Shown here: positions 35,194 through 44,279 of the stretch, one piece after another
How positions within the stretch are numbered: position 1 is the first letter of the stretch
Layout: the number at the start of each line of letters is the position of its first letter
Assembly: GCA_016699695.1 (NCBI GenBank)
Contig: CP065006.1
Location: forward strand, 1,550,001-1,614,000
Length of the DNA: 64,000 bases
Direction of reading: 5' to 3'
Origin: Bacteroidota bacterium
GTDB taxonomy: Bacteria; Bacteroidota; Bacteroidia; Bacteroidales; UBA10428
Notes under the pieces: generated by a model
What the model saw: only the letters and a program-made list of their open reading frames with translations
Databases searched by the model: none
Told to the model about the DNA's origin: nothing
Made by a program: the position numbers and the translations under genes

Positions 35194-36381
35194 ATGAACA
35201 AATTCTTCAGGCTTGCTTTTCTCCTGCTCCTTTCGATTAAACTGATTTCTTGCAGGGAATCCAAAAACTTTCAGATAGAAGGCGATCTGGCTATGATGCA
35301 ATCTGCCGAAATCAGGTTAATGCACCTGGGTGTGGACCGTGCCAATGTGGTTGACTCGGTTTTTCTGGAATCGCAAACCCATTTCGAACTGGGTGGCGAG
35401 CTTTCGGAACCATCGCTCTATTCGCTACGCATTAAAGACTTGGGTGATATTTTTCTGGTGGTGCATCCGGGCGATAAAATTGAGCTCCAAATAGCCGACA
35501 ACCTAAAACCTTTTGCTTACACCGTAAGCGGCTCGACCGATTCGAGACTGGTGAGCGAATTAATGATTCGTCACATGCGTGTACGGGACGAAATTACCCG
35601 CATTAGCCAGCTTTACGAAGAGAGCAAACTTAATGCGCTTACATTCGAATCGCGTAAACAGGAACTGGACAGTCTTTACGATGATCTTTTGCTCCGGCAC
35701 AAGCAATTCAGCCAAAGCTTTATTGAGCAAAATCCAGGCTCACTGGCCTGTTTATTTGCCTTGTATCAGAATTTTGGGCGCACAAAAGATCAGGCACTTT
35801 TCGATTCATATCACGACATTAAAATATTCAACCTGGTCGATAGTAACTTAACTTTGCGCTATCCTAAAACCCAGGCGGTGCAAGCTCTTAACCGCGATGT
35901 GACCGAAATTAAGGAACAGTTTAAACAAAAAAATTACAGCGAACAACTAATTAGTCCCGGCAGAAAAGCTCCTGAATTTGAAATCACTACGGTTGACAGT
36001 CAGCTTATCCGTTTGTCGGATTATCAGTACGAACCTGTGGTGTATATCTTTTTTGCAACATGGAACAAGAATTCTGTGCAAGAGGTACTTGCCTTGAACC
36101 AATTGATACAAAAATATCCCTTTCAGCGACTGAATGTGGTGGGTATCTCCTTCGATACACGGTCCGACAGCTTGCAGGCATTTATTCAACGACATGCTAT
36201 CCGATTTCCTGTGGCTTGTGATTACCAGTATTGGGAATCGGCCTATGTGAACCAGTTTGGCTTATTAGCTATTCCGGATATTTTGCTGCTTAACCGAAGT
36301 CACATGGTCGATAAACGTAACCTTAGCACCGCGGAACTGGAACAAATAATTACCGAATGGAAAAAAAACAATTTATTCTAA
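35194..36381 (+). CDS. TlpA-like lipoprotein with DUF4369-like N-terminus, no redox cysteines
   Basis: Lipoprotein of 395 residues (LLLLSIKLISC lipobox). The N-terminal half resembles the DUF4369 domain found before TlpA-type thioredoxins (FQIEGDLAMMQSAEIRLMHL, FLVVHPGDKIEL). A helical linker follows. The C-terminal thioredoxin fold begins GRKAPEFEITTVDSQLIRLSD. At the active-site position, where TlpA/ResA have WCxPC, it has FFATWNKNSVQEV, so the CXXC pair is absent. The cis-Pro region is present (LLAIPDILLL). It is thus probably a non-redox binding or scaffold protein. It overlaps the next, similar gene by 25 bases. Confidence 0.87.
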   Translation: MNKFFRLAFLLLLSIKLISCRESKNFQIEGDLAMMQSAEIRLMHLGVDRANVVDSVFLESQTHFELGGELSEPSLYSLRIKDLGDIFLVVHPGDKIELQIADNLKPFAYTVSGSTDSRLVSELMIRHMRVRDEITRISQLYEESKLNALTFESRKQELDSLYDDLLLRHKQFSQSFIEQNPGSLACLFALYQNFGRTKDQALFDSYHDIKIFNLVDSNLTLRYPKTQAVQALNRDVTEIKEQFKQKNYSEQLISPGRKAPEFEITTVDSQLIRLSDYQYEPVVYIFFATWNKNSVQEVLALNQLIQKYPFQRLNVVGISFDTRSDSLQAFIQRHAIRFPVACDYQYWESAYVNQFGLLAIPDILLLNRSHMVDKRNLSTAELEQIITEWKKNNLF

Positions 36382-37517
36382 AGTCGTTTCTGGCATTGAC
36401 CCTGGTTTTTGTTTTCTCATCATGCAAACATGAAGAGAAAGCTCAGGTAAAATTTATCGTCAGGGAATTTGCCGACAAACAGCTGATAATAGAGGAACAG
36501 CGAGTTGCAGGGGCTAAAACCCTCGATTCGGCAAGATTTTCGTTTAAAGGAAAGTTAAGCTATACCCTCTATACAAAGCAAGCAGCTTTTTATACTTTCT
36601 CGGTAGAACAGGAAGAAAAGATATACCTGCTCCTGCACCCCGGCGAAAAGGTGCGCATTGGTAAAGAAAATGGTAAACTCATACTGACTGGTTCCGAAGA
36701 TTCGAAAAAACTTGTTGCCCTTTACGACAGTCTTTTTGCAACCCGACGTATTTTAGCCGATATCAGGCAAGATTACAATCAGGCTGTTGACCCGCAATTA
36801 CGCGACAGCCTTGAAAATGCTTTTACTGAAACCGTTAAGGCCCATTACCGCTATTCCATTCAATTTGTGCTCGAAAACCTCACTTCGCTCACGAGCATGG
36901 CAGCTCTCTACCAGGAATTATCGCCCGAAGAATTTGTATTTGGCCGTGCCCGCGATCTTCAATATTTTAAACTGGTTTCAGACTCTCTCTCAAAATATTA
37001 TCCGAAACACAGGCACGTATTGGCCCTGAAGCGCAACTTCCAGTCGATGTACCAGAACTTTAAAATCGAACGATTACTCAGTACCTCCGAAGTGCAGGTT
37101 GCCAGTTTACCGGATATTACGCTACCCGGAACGGATGGAGGAAACAAATCGCTGCTGAATTCGGGAAAGAGATATGTGCTGCTGAATTTCTGGAACGAAA
37201 ATGATCCGGTAAGCTTCCAGTGGTTCAAAGATTATCATAAGAGTTTTAAAAAATACAATAATTCTGGTTTTACCATTTACAATGTATATGCCGGTAGTAA
37301 TACCTCGGCCTGGATCCGGGTAGTAAATTTTGAGGAAATTACCGACTGGTTGAACGTGGTAGACATCGAATTTCCCGATTCACCTGCACGCAGTGCCTAT
37401 AACGTGCAAAATCTGCCTGCCAATTACCTCATTGATTTGAAAGAGAACACCATTTTAGCCAAAGATGTCGACCCTACTCAATTAAATATCCAGCTTCAGA
37501 AAATAATTGCCAATTAA
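36357..37517 (+). CDS. Second TlpA-like lipoprotein lacking CXXC
   Basis: Lipoprotein of 386 residues (TLVFVFSSC lipobox), similar in layout to the preceding gene: a DUF4369-like N-terminus (YLLLHPGEKVRIG), a helical middle and a C-terminal thioredoxin fold (LPDITLPGTDGGNKSLLNSG, then VLLNFWNENDPVSFQWFKDY). The active site reads NENDPVSF with no cysteines. The start lies inside the 3' end of the previous gene, which implies translational coupling. The pair looks like a tandem duplication of a TlpA relative that lost redox chemistry. The role is unknown. Confidence 0.85.
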   Translation: MEKKQFILKSFLALTLVFVFSSCKHEEKAQVKFIVREFADKQLIIEEQRVAGAKTLDSARFSFKGKLSYTLYTKQAAFYTFSVEQEEKIYLLLHPGEKVRIGKENGKLILTGSEDSKKLVALYDSLFATRRILADIRQDYNQAVDPQLRDSLENAFTETVKAHYRYSIQFVLENLTSLTSMAALYQELSPEEFVFGRARDLQYFKLVSDSLSKYYPKHRHVLALKRNFQSMYQNFKIERLLSTSEVQVASLPDITLPGTDGGNKSLLNSGKRYVLLNFWNENDPVSFQWFKDYHKSFKKYNNSGFTIYNVYAGSNTSAWIRVVNFEEITDWLNVVDIEFPDSPARSAYNVQNLPANYLIDLKENTILAKDVDPTQLNIQLQKIIAN

Positions 37518-37539
37518 CAGACCTTAAGAAACTGCTTCG

Positions 37540-38313
37540 TTGAAAAAAATCTATTTCATTTCCGATCTGCATTTAGGACTCTACCCTGCTGCGAAAAGTC
37601 GCGAACGCGAAAAAAAAGTAGTACGCTTTTTAGACTCTATTCGACATGAAGTAGAAGAGCTCTACCTGGTAGGCGATATTTTCGATTTTTGGCACGAACA
37701 TAAGAGAGTAGTGCCCAAAGGATTTGTCCGCTTTCTGGGCAAGCTGGCCGAGTTGTCCGATGCCGGTGTCAAAATCCACTATTTTTCGGGCAACCACGAT
37801 GTATGGGTCTATGGCTATTTCACCGAAGAACTGAATATTGCAATTCACCATAAACCCATTGTGAAGGAATACAGCGGGAAAAAATTCTTTATCGGCCACG
37901 GCGATGGCCTCGGGCCCGGCGACCGGGCCTATAAATTGCTGAAATGGGGTTTTCGTAACCCTTTTCTGCAATGGTGCTTTGCGCGGCTCCATCCGAATTT
38001 TTCGATGTGGCTTGGCCTAAGCTGGTCAAAAAGGAGTCGGTATTCGAAAGGTATTCTTGCCGAAGCCTACAAGGGACCAAAAAAAGAATTTCTGTTGCGC
38101 TTTGTAGGGCAGGAATTGCAAAAAACTCGTTACGATTACTTTGTGTTTGGTCACCGGCATATCCCCTGGGATTTGCAAATTGGAAAAAGCAGAGTGATTA
38201 ACCTGGGCGACTGGATTTACAGTTTTACCTATGCGGTTTTCGACGGAGATAGTCTGGAGCTCAAACAATTCGAAGGAGATGGGGCTAACATCCGCAGGCA
38301 AACGGAACCCTAA
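37540..38313 (+). CDS. lpxH: UDP-2,3-diacylglucosamine diphosphatase, LpxH-like
   Basis: Calcineurin-like phosphoesterase of 257 residues. All five metal motifs are present: SDLHLG, GDIFDFWHE, GNHD, GHGDG and FGHRHIP. The pattern is that of LpxH, which makes lipid X in lipid A synthesis at the inner membrane. Start is a TTG at 37540, directly before KKIYFISDLHLG; no ATG is available nearby. It lies 22 bases after the TlpA-like pair, probably in the same transcript. Confidence 0.88.
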   Translation: MKKIYFISDLHLGLYPAAKSREREKKVVRFLDSIRHEVEELYLVGDIFDFWHEHKRVVPKGFVRFLGKLAELSDAGVKIHYFSGNHDVWVYGYFTEELNIAIHHKPIVKEYSGKKFFIGHGDGLGPGDRAYKLLKWGFRNPFLQWCFARLHPNFSMWLGLSWSKRSRYSKGILAEAYKGPKKEFLLRFVGQELQKTRYDYFVFGHRHIPWDLQIGKSRVINLGDWIYSFTYAVFDGDSLELKQFEGDGANIRRQTEP

Positions 38314-38408
38314 AGTTCTTTTAATTCTCTTACCGAACTGAAAGTTAAATGAAAGACCGTTCGGAGAAATACTAAAATGAGCAATCAACAGGATCAAAAT
38401 AAAAAAAT

Positions 38409-38597
38409 ATGAATATCTTGTACCTGCTTATTGGTGTAAGCCTTCTGGCAGCATTAATATTTCTGGCATTATTTATTTGGGCTGTTCGCTCAGGCCAATA
38501 CGACGATACCAAAACACCAGCCATCAGAACCCTTTTTGAGGATGATGAACCCGAGGCTGAAAAGGAAAAAGATGAACCAGTGATTTCGAAGGAATAA
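38409..38597 (+). CDS. ccoS: cbb3 oxidase maturation protein CcoS
   Basis: A 62-residue single-helix membrane protein. The helix (LLIGVSLLAALIFLALFIWA) is followed by the CcoS signature VRSGQYDD and RTLFEDDE, then an acidic tail. CcoS is needed for cofactor insertion into cbb3 oxidase. It heads the oxidase operon here, 16 bases before ccoNO. The copper ATPase gene ccoI, which often precedes it, is not in this window. Confidence 0.92.
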   Translation: MNILYLLIGVSLLAALIFLALFIWAVRSGQYDDTKTPAIRTLFEDDEPEAEKEKDEPVISKE

Positions 38598-38613
38598 ACT
38601 ACATAACTGAGTA

Positions 38614-40761
38614 ATGGAAGTACAAAAATTCAACTACGACAATGCCATTGTGCGCAATTTTGTATGGGCAACAATTATCTGGGGCGTGGTGGCCTTGCTT
38701 GTAGGATTGCTTGCAGCCCTGCAGCTGGCATTTCCGGTATTTAATTTCGACCTCGAGTACACTACTTTTGGCCGTGTCCGACCCTTGCATACCAATGCTG
38801 TAATCTTCGCTTTTATTGGCAATGCCATGTTTGCCGGTATCTATTATTCCCTGCAGCGTGTGCTGAAAGCCCGCCTTTTCAATGATTTTTTAAGCAAATT
38901 CCATTTCTGGGGATGGCAGTTGATTATCGTATCAGCTGCCCTGACCCTTCTCGCCGGGTTTACTACCGGAAAAGAATATGCCGAACTCGAATGGCCAATC
39001 GATATCATGATTGCACTGGTATGGGTGGCATTTGGTTGGAACATGATCGGAACCATTCTTACCCGAAGGGTTAAACATATTTATGTGGCGGTGTGGTGGT
39101 ACCTGGCCACTTTTATTGGCGTAGCGGTGCTTCATATTGTGAATTCCATTGAGGTTCCAGCCGGCTTTTTAAAAAGTTATCCGATTTTTGCCGGTGCCCA
39201 GGATGCAGTGGTTCAATGGTGGTATGGTCATAACGCTGTCGCTTTTTTTCTTACTACCCCCTGGTTGGGTCTGATGTATTATTACCTGCCGAAATCGGCC
39301 AACCGACCGGTTTATTCCTACCAGCTTTCGATCATTCACTTCTGGACCCTTATATTTCTTTACATGTGGTCCGGGCCTCATCATCTTTTATACCAGGCAC
39401 TGCCCGACTGGGTGCAGGCCTTAGGAGTTACCTTTTCAATTATGCTCATTGCCCCTTCGTGGGGTGGCATGATCAATGGCTTGCTTACCTTACGCGGCGC
39501 CTGGGATAAGGTGCGCGACCGGGCCGATTTAAAATTTATGGTGATCGCCGTAACGGCCTATGGCATGTCAACTTTCGAAGGCCCCATGATGTCGCTAAAA
39601 TCCGTAAATGCCATCAGTCACTTTTCTGACTGGACCATTGCCCACACCCATATTGCCGGGATGGGTTGGAATGGAGGGCTCATTTTTGGCATGTTCTATT
39701 GGCTTGTTCCTAAACTATTCCGTATCGAGCTGCATTCGAAAAAACTTGCCAATGTGCATTTTTGGATCGCCACCCTAGGTATTTTACTATTCGCCATTCC
39801 GCTCTACTGGTCTGGCATTACTCAATGGCTTATGCTTCGCGAATATACAGCGGATGGCATATTGGCTTACCCGAATTTTCTCGAAACTACCACCCGTATC
39901 CTGCCAATGTATGTATATCGAATAGTAGGTGGAACTCTCTATTTCACAGGAATTCTACTCTTTTTCTTTAACATAATAAAAACCGTTCGAAGTGGAAATT
40001 TGGCAGCCAACGAAGCCACAGAAGCTCCGGCATTGGTGAATCGCCAGACTCGCAGTGCTGCCGGTGAAACCATTCACCGTTGGCTTGAACGTAAAGGTGT
40101 GCGCTTTTCGATTCTGGTATTCCTTGCCTTGGCCATTGGCGGAGCTGTTGAGATCATTCCAATGCTGAAGGTTGAATCGAATATTCCAAAAATTGAATCA
40201 GTAACCCCCTACTCAGCCCTGGAACAAACCGGCCGCGACATTTATATTGCCAATGGCTGCTATAACTGCCATTCGCAACAAGTAAGGGCTCTTCGCTACG
40301 AAACCGATCGCTATGGCGAATACTCTAAGATTGGAGAGTTTGTTTACGATCATCCCTTCCAGTGGGGTTCGCGCCGCACAGGCCCGGACCTGGCAAGAGC
40401 AGGGTACGTTGGCAGCTCGACCTATAAAAATGCGGTGTGGCATTACAAGCACTTTTTAAATCCACAGGAAATAGCCCCTGGCACCATCATGCCTGCCTAT
40501 CCATGGTTAGCCGACAAACAGGTAAACCTCGATAAACTACCGGCAAAAATAAAGGCTCTTCGTAGTGTTGGTGTTCCCTACCCCGAAAGTTATGAAAGAA
40601 TCGCAGCAGAGGAATACCTCCAAGATGCCAGTAAAATAGTGAACGAATTAAAAGAAGCCGGTATTGAGGTTGAACCCACAAGCGAAGTGGTGGCTATGAT
40701 AGCCTATATGCATAAGCTGGGACGCGATATCTCCCCGGCCGCCAATAAAAATTCGAAATAA
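38614..40761 (+). CDS. ccoNO: Fused cbb3 cytochrome c oxidase subunits I and II (CcoN-CcoO)
   Basis: High-affinity terminal oxidase, 715 residues. Residues 1 to about 460 are the 12-helix CcoN heme-copper subunit, with RPLHTNAVIFAFIGN, WWYGHNAVAFFLTTPWLGLM and FLYMWSGPHHLLY supplying heme and copper histidines, and AHTHIAGMGWNGG. After a linker and one helix (about 495-515), the CcoO part carries one heme c site, YIANGCYNCHSQQVR, followed by WGSRRTGPDLARAG and the axial Met region GTIMPAYPWL. In proteobacteria these are two proteins; the fusion is common in Bacteroidota. It pumps protons and works at low oxygen. Confidence 0.96.
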   Translation: MEVQKFNYDNAIVRNFVWATIIWGVVALLVGLLAALQLAFPVFNFDLEYTTFGRVRPLHTNAVIFAFIGNAMFAGIYYSLQRVLKARLFNDFLSKFHFWGWQLIIVSAALTLLAGFTTGKEYAELEWPIDIMIALVWVAFGWNMIGTILTRRVKHIYVAVWWYLATFIGVAVLHIVNSIEVPAGFLKSYPIFAGAQDAVVQWWYGHNAVAFFLTTPWLGLMYYYLPKSANRPVYSYQLSIIHFWTLIFLYMWSGPHHLLYQALPDWVQALGVTFSIMLIAPSWGGMINGLLTLRGAWDKVRDRADLKFMVIAVTAYGMSTFEGPMMSLKSVNAISHFSDWTIAHTHIAGMGWNGGLIFGMFYWLVPKLFRIELHSKKLANVHFWIATLGILLFAIPLYWSGITQWLMLREYTADGILAYPNFLETTTRILPMYVYRIVGGTLYFTGILLFFFNIIKTVRSGNLAANEATEAPALVNRQTRSAAGETIHRWLERKGVRFSILVFLALAIGGAVEIIPMLKVESNIPKIESVTPYSALEQTGRDIYIANGCYNCHSQQVRALRYETDRYGEYSKIGEFVYDHPFQWGSRRTGPDLARAGYVGSSTYKNAVWHYKHFLNPQEIAPGTIMPAYPWLADKQVNLDKLPAKIKALRSVGVPYPESYERIAAEEYLQDASKIVNELKEAGIEVEPTSEVVAMIAYMHKLGRDISPAANKNSK

Positions 40762-40778
40762 GAATAAAAAAATAAGTC

Positions 40779-40976
40779 ATGGGATTTGTAGGCGAGGTAA
40801 TGGATAATGTAAAAGGAATTCAGCTTTATTATATAGCTGGATTGCTAATGTTTATGGCTCTTTTTATACTGATACTCATTCGTACTGTGCGAATTCCAAA
40901 AAACCAGCTGATTGAATACAAAACCTCAGTTATAGACCCTGAAGAGGCTGAACCATCTGATAAAATAAAATTTTAA
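40779..40976 (+). CDS. ccoQ: CcoQ-like small cbb3 subunit
   Basis: A 65-residue protein with one helix (YYIAGLLMFMALFILILIRT) and a charged tail (IDPEEAEPSDKIKF). Its place between ccoNO and ccoP and its size match CcoQ, a stabilising subunit. Sequence similarity is weak, so the name rests mainly on position. Confidence 0.75.
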   Translation: MGFVGEVMDNVKGIQLYYIAGLLMFMALFILILIRTVRIPKNQLIEYKTSVIDPEEAEPSDKIKF

Positions 40977-40986
40977 AATACGGACT

Positions 40987-41580
40987 ATGGCCGAAAGAAA
41001 TAAAAAACCACGCTCTGCCGAAAAGGAACAAATCCCTGATACCCCATCTTCGCACCGTTACGACGACATCGAAGAACTCACCAATCCTTCGCCGAAATGG
41101 ATTATCATTGTTTTTTATGTCACCATTGGCTTCTCCCTGCTTTATGCCATCCACTATTTTGGTTATCCGGGCAACAAACGCGACCAGTATAGTGAATACG
41201 AGCGCAAAGTAGCTGCTTTTGAAGAAAAGAAAAGTGACATGCAGTCAAGTGCCTCCGGTGCAGCAGAGATGAGCGAAGCCGAAATCCTTGCCGCAGGTGG
41301 TACCCTTTACACAGAAAAAGGTTGCCTGGCATGCCATGGATTAAATGGTGAGGGAAATGCCATTGGCCCAAATCTTACCGACCAATTCTGGCTGAATGGT
41401 TGCAGCATGGAAGAGGTAATAAAGATTATTTCTGAAGGTAAACCCGAAAAAGGAATGACTCCTTATAAAAGCATGATGTCTGAACAACAAATCAAACATC
41501 TTGCCCAGTATATTTTAACCTCGATGAGAGGTTCTAATCCTGCCAATGCCAGAGCAGCCCAAGGGGGTGAATGCGAATAA
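40987..41580 (+). CDS. ccoP: cbb3 oxidase subunit III (CcoP), single heme c
   Basis: A 197-residue membrane-anchored cytochrome c. The N-terminal anchor has the CcoP signature NPSPKWIIIVFYVTIGFSLL and YPG. The periplasmic domain carries one CXXCH in YTEKGCLACHGLNGEGNAIGP and the Met ligand in EKGMTPYKSMM. Proteobacterial CcoP has two heme c sites and about 300 residues; here only one is present. It delivers electrons to CcoNO. Confidence 0.93.
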   Translation: MAERNKKPRSAEKEQIPDTPSSHRYDDIEELTNPSPKWIIIVFYVTIGFSLLYAIHYFGYPGNKRDQYSEYERKVAAFEEKKSDMQSSASGAAEMSEAEILAAGGTLYTEKGCLACHGLNGEGNAIGPNLTDQFWLNGCSMEEVIKIISEGKPEKGMTPYKSMMSEQQIKHLAQYILTSMRGSNPANARAAQGGECE

Positions 41581-41646
41581 AGGCTTTGCTGTTCAGATTT
41601 TATAAATCCAGGTTTTTATTACCTTCCTGTACCGTGAACCCGGGTT

Positions 41647-43023
41647 ATGCATTTTTCATTTATGCCAAAAAAAACAACTGAAGAATCATCCTTTCGCGAT
41701 CGCCCCATCAACATCGATGCAAGTGGTAAGCGTAAGTGGGTATATGCCCGACAACCCAAAGGCAAGTGGTACATGCGACGCACATTGGTAGCCTGGATGG
41801 TGCTGGTTTTTTTAGCCATAGCTCCTTTTATCAGAATAAAAGGGCTCCCATTTATGAAATTCGATATCCCCCAGGGTGAATTTTACCTCTTTGGAAACTT
41901 ACTCTATACCCAGGATACTTATTTGCTTGCTATCATTATGGCCATTGCGGTGGTGTCGGTGGTACTATTTACCGTAGCCTTTGGCAGACTATTTTGCGGT
42001 TGGCTTTGCCCGCAAAACATTTTTCTCGAAATGGTGTATCGCCGGATCGAATACCTGTTTATGGGTAACTACCGGAAAGGAAAACCAAAAGAACCAGGCA
42101 AATTTAAAAGGCTGGGCATGCACCTGAGTTTTATGCTCATCAGTGTGGTGTTCACCAATGTTTTTTTAATGTGGTTCATTGGGCCAGAGGGACTTGCAAG
42201 ACTTATTCAGGAACCTGTCCAGGAAAATCTAAAAGGTTTTTCAATCATGCTGGGCATTTCAGCTTTCTATTATTGGATTTATTCAAACTTTCGCGAACAG
42301 GTATGCACCATGATTTGCCCCTACGGACGTATGCAAGGTGTGCTACTCGATTCGCAAAGCATTTCTGTTATCTACGATTACAAACGAGGAGAACCCCGTG
42401 GTGCTAAAAATGTGGGCGATTGCATAGATTGTAGTTCCTGCCTTGCTGTGTGCCCAACAGGCATTGACATAAGAAACGGAACCCAACTCGAATGCATCCA
42501 TTGTACCGCTTGCATTGACGAATGCAACAGCGTGATGAAAAGGATACAAAAACCCTACAACCTGATTCGTTACGATTCGGTAAAGGGCATAGAAACTGGA
42601 AAACGTTCGGTATTCACCACCCGAACCCTAGCCTATGCCGGAGTACTTTTTGTCCTCTTTATTTTCCTGGCCTTTACAGTATCCAGGCGCACAAGCCTCG
42701 ATGTAAGCCTTCTGCGAATGCCAGGTTCGCTCTATCAGCAACCCGATGAGCAGACGGTTATGAACCTATATAACCTCAAGCTCATCAACAAATCGGAAAA
42801 CGCACGGAACATTGAAGTGAAGCTTTTATCGCCGGAAGGAATAGTGGAAGTAGCAGGAAAACCATTGCTTATTGAAAGCCGGGGGCATGTTGAGGCTGTA
42901 TTGATGGTAAAAATAAACAAGGCCACAATAACCGGAAAGAATACCGACCTTCGTATTGGCTTTTTTGACAATCAGGAATTACTCGAAACCACAACCATTA
43001 ATTTTATCGGACCAACAAAATAA
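41647..43023 (+). CDS. ccoG: cbb3 oxidase accessory protein CcoG
   Basis: Polytopic iron-sulfur membrane protein of 458 residues. It has the CcoG/RdxA motifs FGRLFCGWLCPQNIFLEMVY and EQVCTMICPYGRMQGVLLD. The two 4Fe-4S ferredoxin clusters are CIDCSSCLAVCPTGIDIR and CIHCTACIDECN. After a last helix (about 330) there is an Ig-like C-terminal domain. It helps cbb3 assembly, probably by copper reduction. An ATG at 41662 (MPKKTTEESSFRD) is an alternative start and may be the true one. Confidence 0.94.
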   Translation: MHFSFMPKKTTEESSFRDRPINIDASGKRKWVYARQPKGKWYMRRTLVAWMVLVFLAIAPFIRIKGLPFMKFDIPQGEFYLFGNLLYTQDTYLLAIIMAIAVVSVVLFTVAFGRLFCGWLCPQNIFLEMVYRRIEYLFMGNYRKGKPKEPGKFKRLGMHLSFMLISVVFTNVFLMWFIGPEGLARLIQEPVQENLKGFSIMLGISAFYYWIYSNFREQVCTMICPYGRMQGVLLDSQSISVIYDYKRGEPRGAKNVGDCIDCSSCLAVCPTGIDIRNGTQLECIHCTACIDECNSVMKRIQKPYNLIRYDSVKGIETGKRSVFTTRTLAYAGVLFVLFIFLAFTVSRRTSLDVSLLRMPGSLYQQPDEQTVMNLYNLKLINKSENARNIEVKLLSPEGIVEVAGKPLLIESRGHVEAVLMVKINKATITGKNTDLRIGFFDNQELLETTTINFIGPTK

Positions 43024-43030
43024 AAAAATT

Positions 43031-43471
43031 ATGAGACTAAACTGGGGCCGGGCCATTGTGATTTTCTTTGTGCTTTTTATCAGCCTGGCAATATTTTTTA
43101 TCGTCTTCGCCTTACGCCAGAACAACGACCTGGTTACCGACGATTATTACGAACAGGGAGCCAATTACACCACGCAGATAAAAACCAATGCGCGGTCGGT
43201 GATCTATTCAGATAGCATCCAAACGGCCAGACTGGAGGAGTTTTTTCTTGTCTTTTTATCCCCTACACTTGTAAATCAAACCGATACACTGAAACTGCAT
43301 TTTTATTATCCAAACGGTAAACAGCACGATTTCTCTGTGGCAATACCTAATCCGGACGATACACTGAAAGTGGCAACCAGAAGGCTCACTCCCGGAAGGT
43401 GTATTTTAAAAATTAATTGGACCATGAACCAACTGGAGTATTATGTCGAAAAACCAGTATTTATTGAATAA
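43031..43471 (+). CDS. ccoH: FixH/CcoH-family protein
   Basis: A 146-residue protein with one N-terminal helix (AIVIFFVLFISLAIFFIVFA) followed by the FixH signature NNDLVTDDYYEQGANYTTQI and a beta-sandwich domain. FixH/CcoH stabilises cbb3 assembly. Start at 43031 (MRLNWGRA) is eight bases after ccoG; a longer reading from 42956 overlaps ccoG and is unlikely. Confidence 0.92.
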   Translation: MRLNWGRAIVIFFVLFISLAIFFIVFALRQNNDLVTDDYYEQGANYTTQIKTNARSVIYSDSIQTARLEEFFLVFLSPTLVNQTDTLKLHFYYPNGKQHDFSVAIPNPDDTLKVATRRLTPGRCILKINWTMNQLEYYVEKPVFIE

Positions 43472-43474
43472 ACC

Positions 43475-44227
43475 ATGGAAATTCTCTTAGCAGGCCTGGC
43501 ACTTGGACTCATGGGCAGCTTCCATTGCATTGGCATGTGCGGGCCAATTGCCCTGAGTATTCCACTGAAGGGAAATTCTCTGTTCTCGAAATTGAGTGGG
43601 AGCTTGCTCTACCACTTTGGTCGCACCTTAACCTACGGTATGCTGGGGGCCTTATTTGGTCTGATTGGCCAGGGTTTTCAAATGGCAGGGTTTCAGCAAT
43701 GGATTGCCATTGCAATGGGAATTGTTATGATTCTATCGGTACTTATCCCCTCTGTATTTAAGGCTCTTGGCGGCAACAAAGCCCTCCCTTTTTCCGAAGT
43801 TGTTAGAAAAGGTTTAGGATATCTCTTTTCGCACCCTTCCTCCTTTTCGTTGTTATTTATTGGTATGCTCAACGGTCTTTTACCTTGTGGATTGGTATAC
43901 CTGGCCATAGCCGGCGCCATTGGAACAGGCAGTACCCTTTATGGTATTGTTTTTATGCTGTTGTTTGGCCTGGGTACCATTCCCATGCTGGCCATGGTGA
44001 GTATGATGGGCAACTTCATGGGCCATGCCCTGAGGAACCGATTGAATAAAATAGTGCCCTATGTAGTGGTTATGATCGGTCTTTTATTTATCCTTCGGGG
44101 ATTATCGCTGGGTATTCCATTTCTAAGTCCGCCGGCAGAAAAGCTGAATCCCGATATACACCAGCAACAGAATCAAACCCCTGAAACAGATTCGCTGGGT
44201 AGAAGATCCTGCTGCGGTTCAAACTAA
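43475..44227 (+). CDS. SafE/TauE-family membrane protein of the cbb3 operon
   Basis: A 250-residue membrane protein with about six helices. It opens with LAGLALGLMGSFHCIGMCGPIALSIP, whose HCIGMCGP is typical of the copper-handling SafE-like proteins found at the end of cco operons. GMLNGLLPCGLVYLAIAGAIG repeats the pattern in the second half. It ends with a Cys pair (RRSCCGSN). A role in copper delivery to the oxidase is inferred from position and cysteines. Starts four bases after ccoH. Confidence 0.88.
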   Translation: MEILLAGLALGLMGSFHCIGMCGPIALSIPLKGNSLFSKLSGSLLYHFGRTLTYGMLGALFGLIGQGFQMAGFQQWIAIAMGIVMILSVLIPSVFKALGGNKALPFSEVVRKGLGYLFSHPSSFSLLFIGMLNGLLPCGLVYLAIAGAIGTGSTLYGIVFMLLFGLGTIPMLAMVSMMGNFMGHALRNRLNKIVPYVVVMIGLLFILRGLSLGIPFLSPPAEKLNPDIHQQQNQTPETDSLGRRSCCGSN

Positions 44228-44279
44228 AATAACTCCGTATGGTTTTGCCCTTTCAGATATAAGCCTTTATTTTGCAGGC

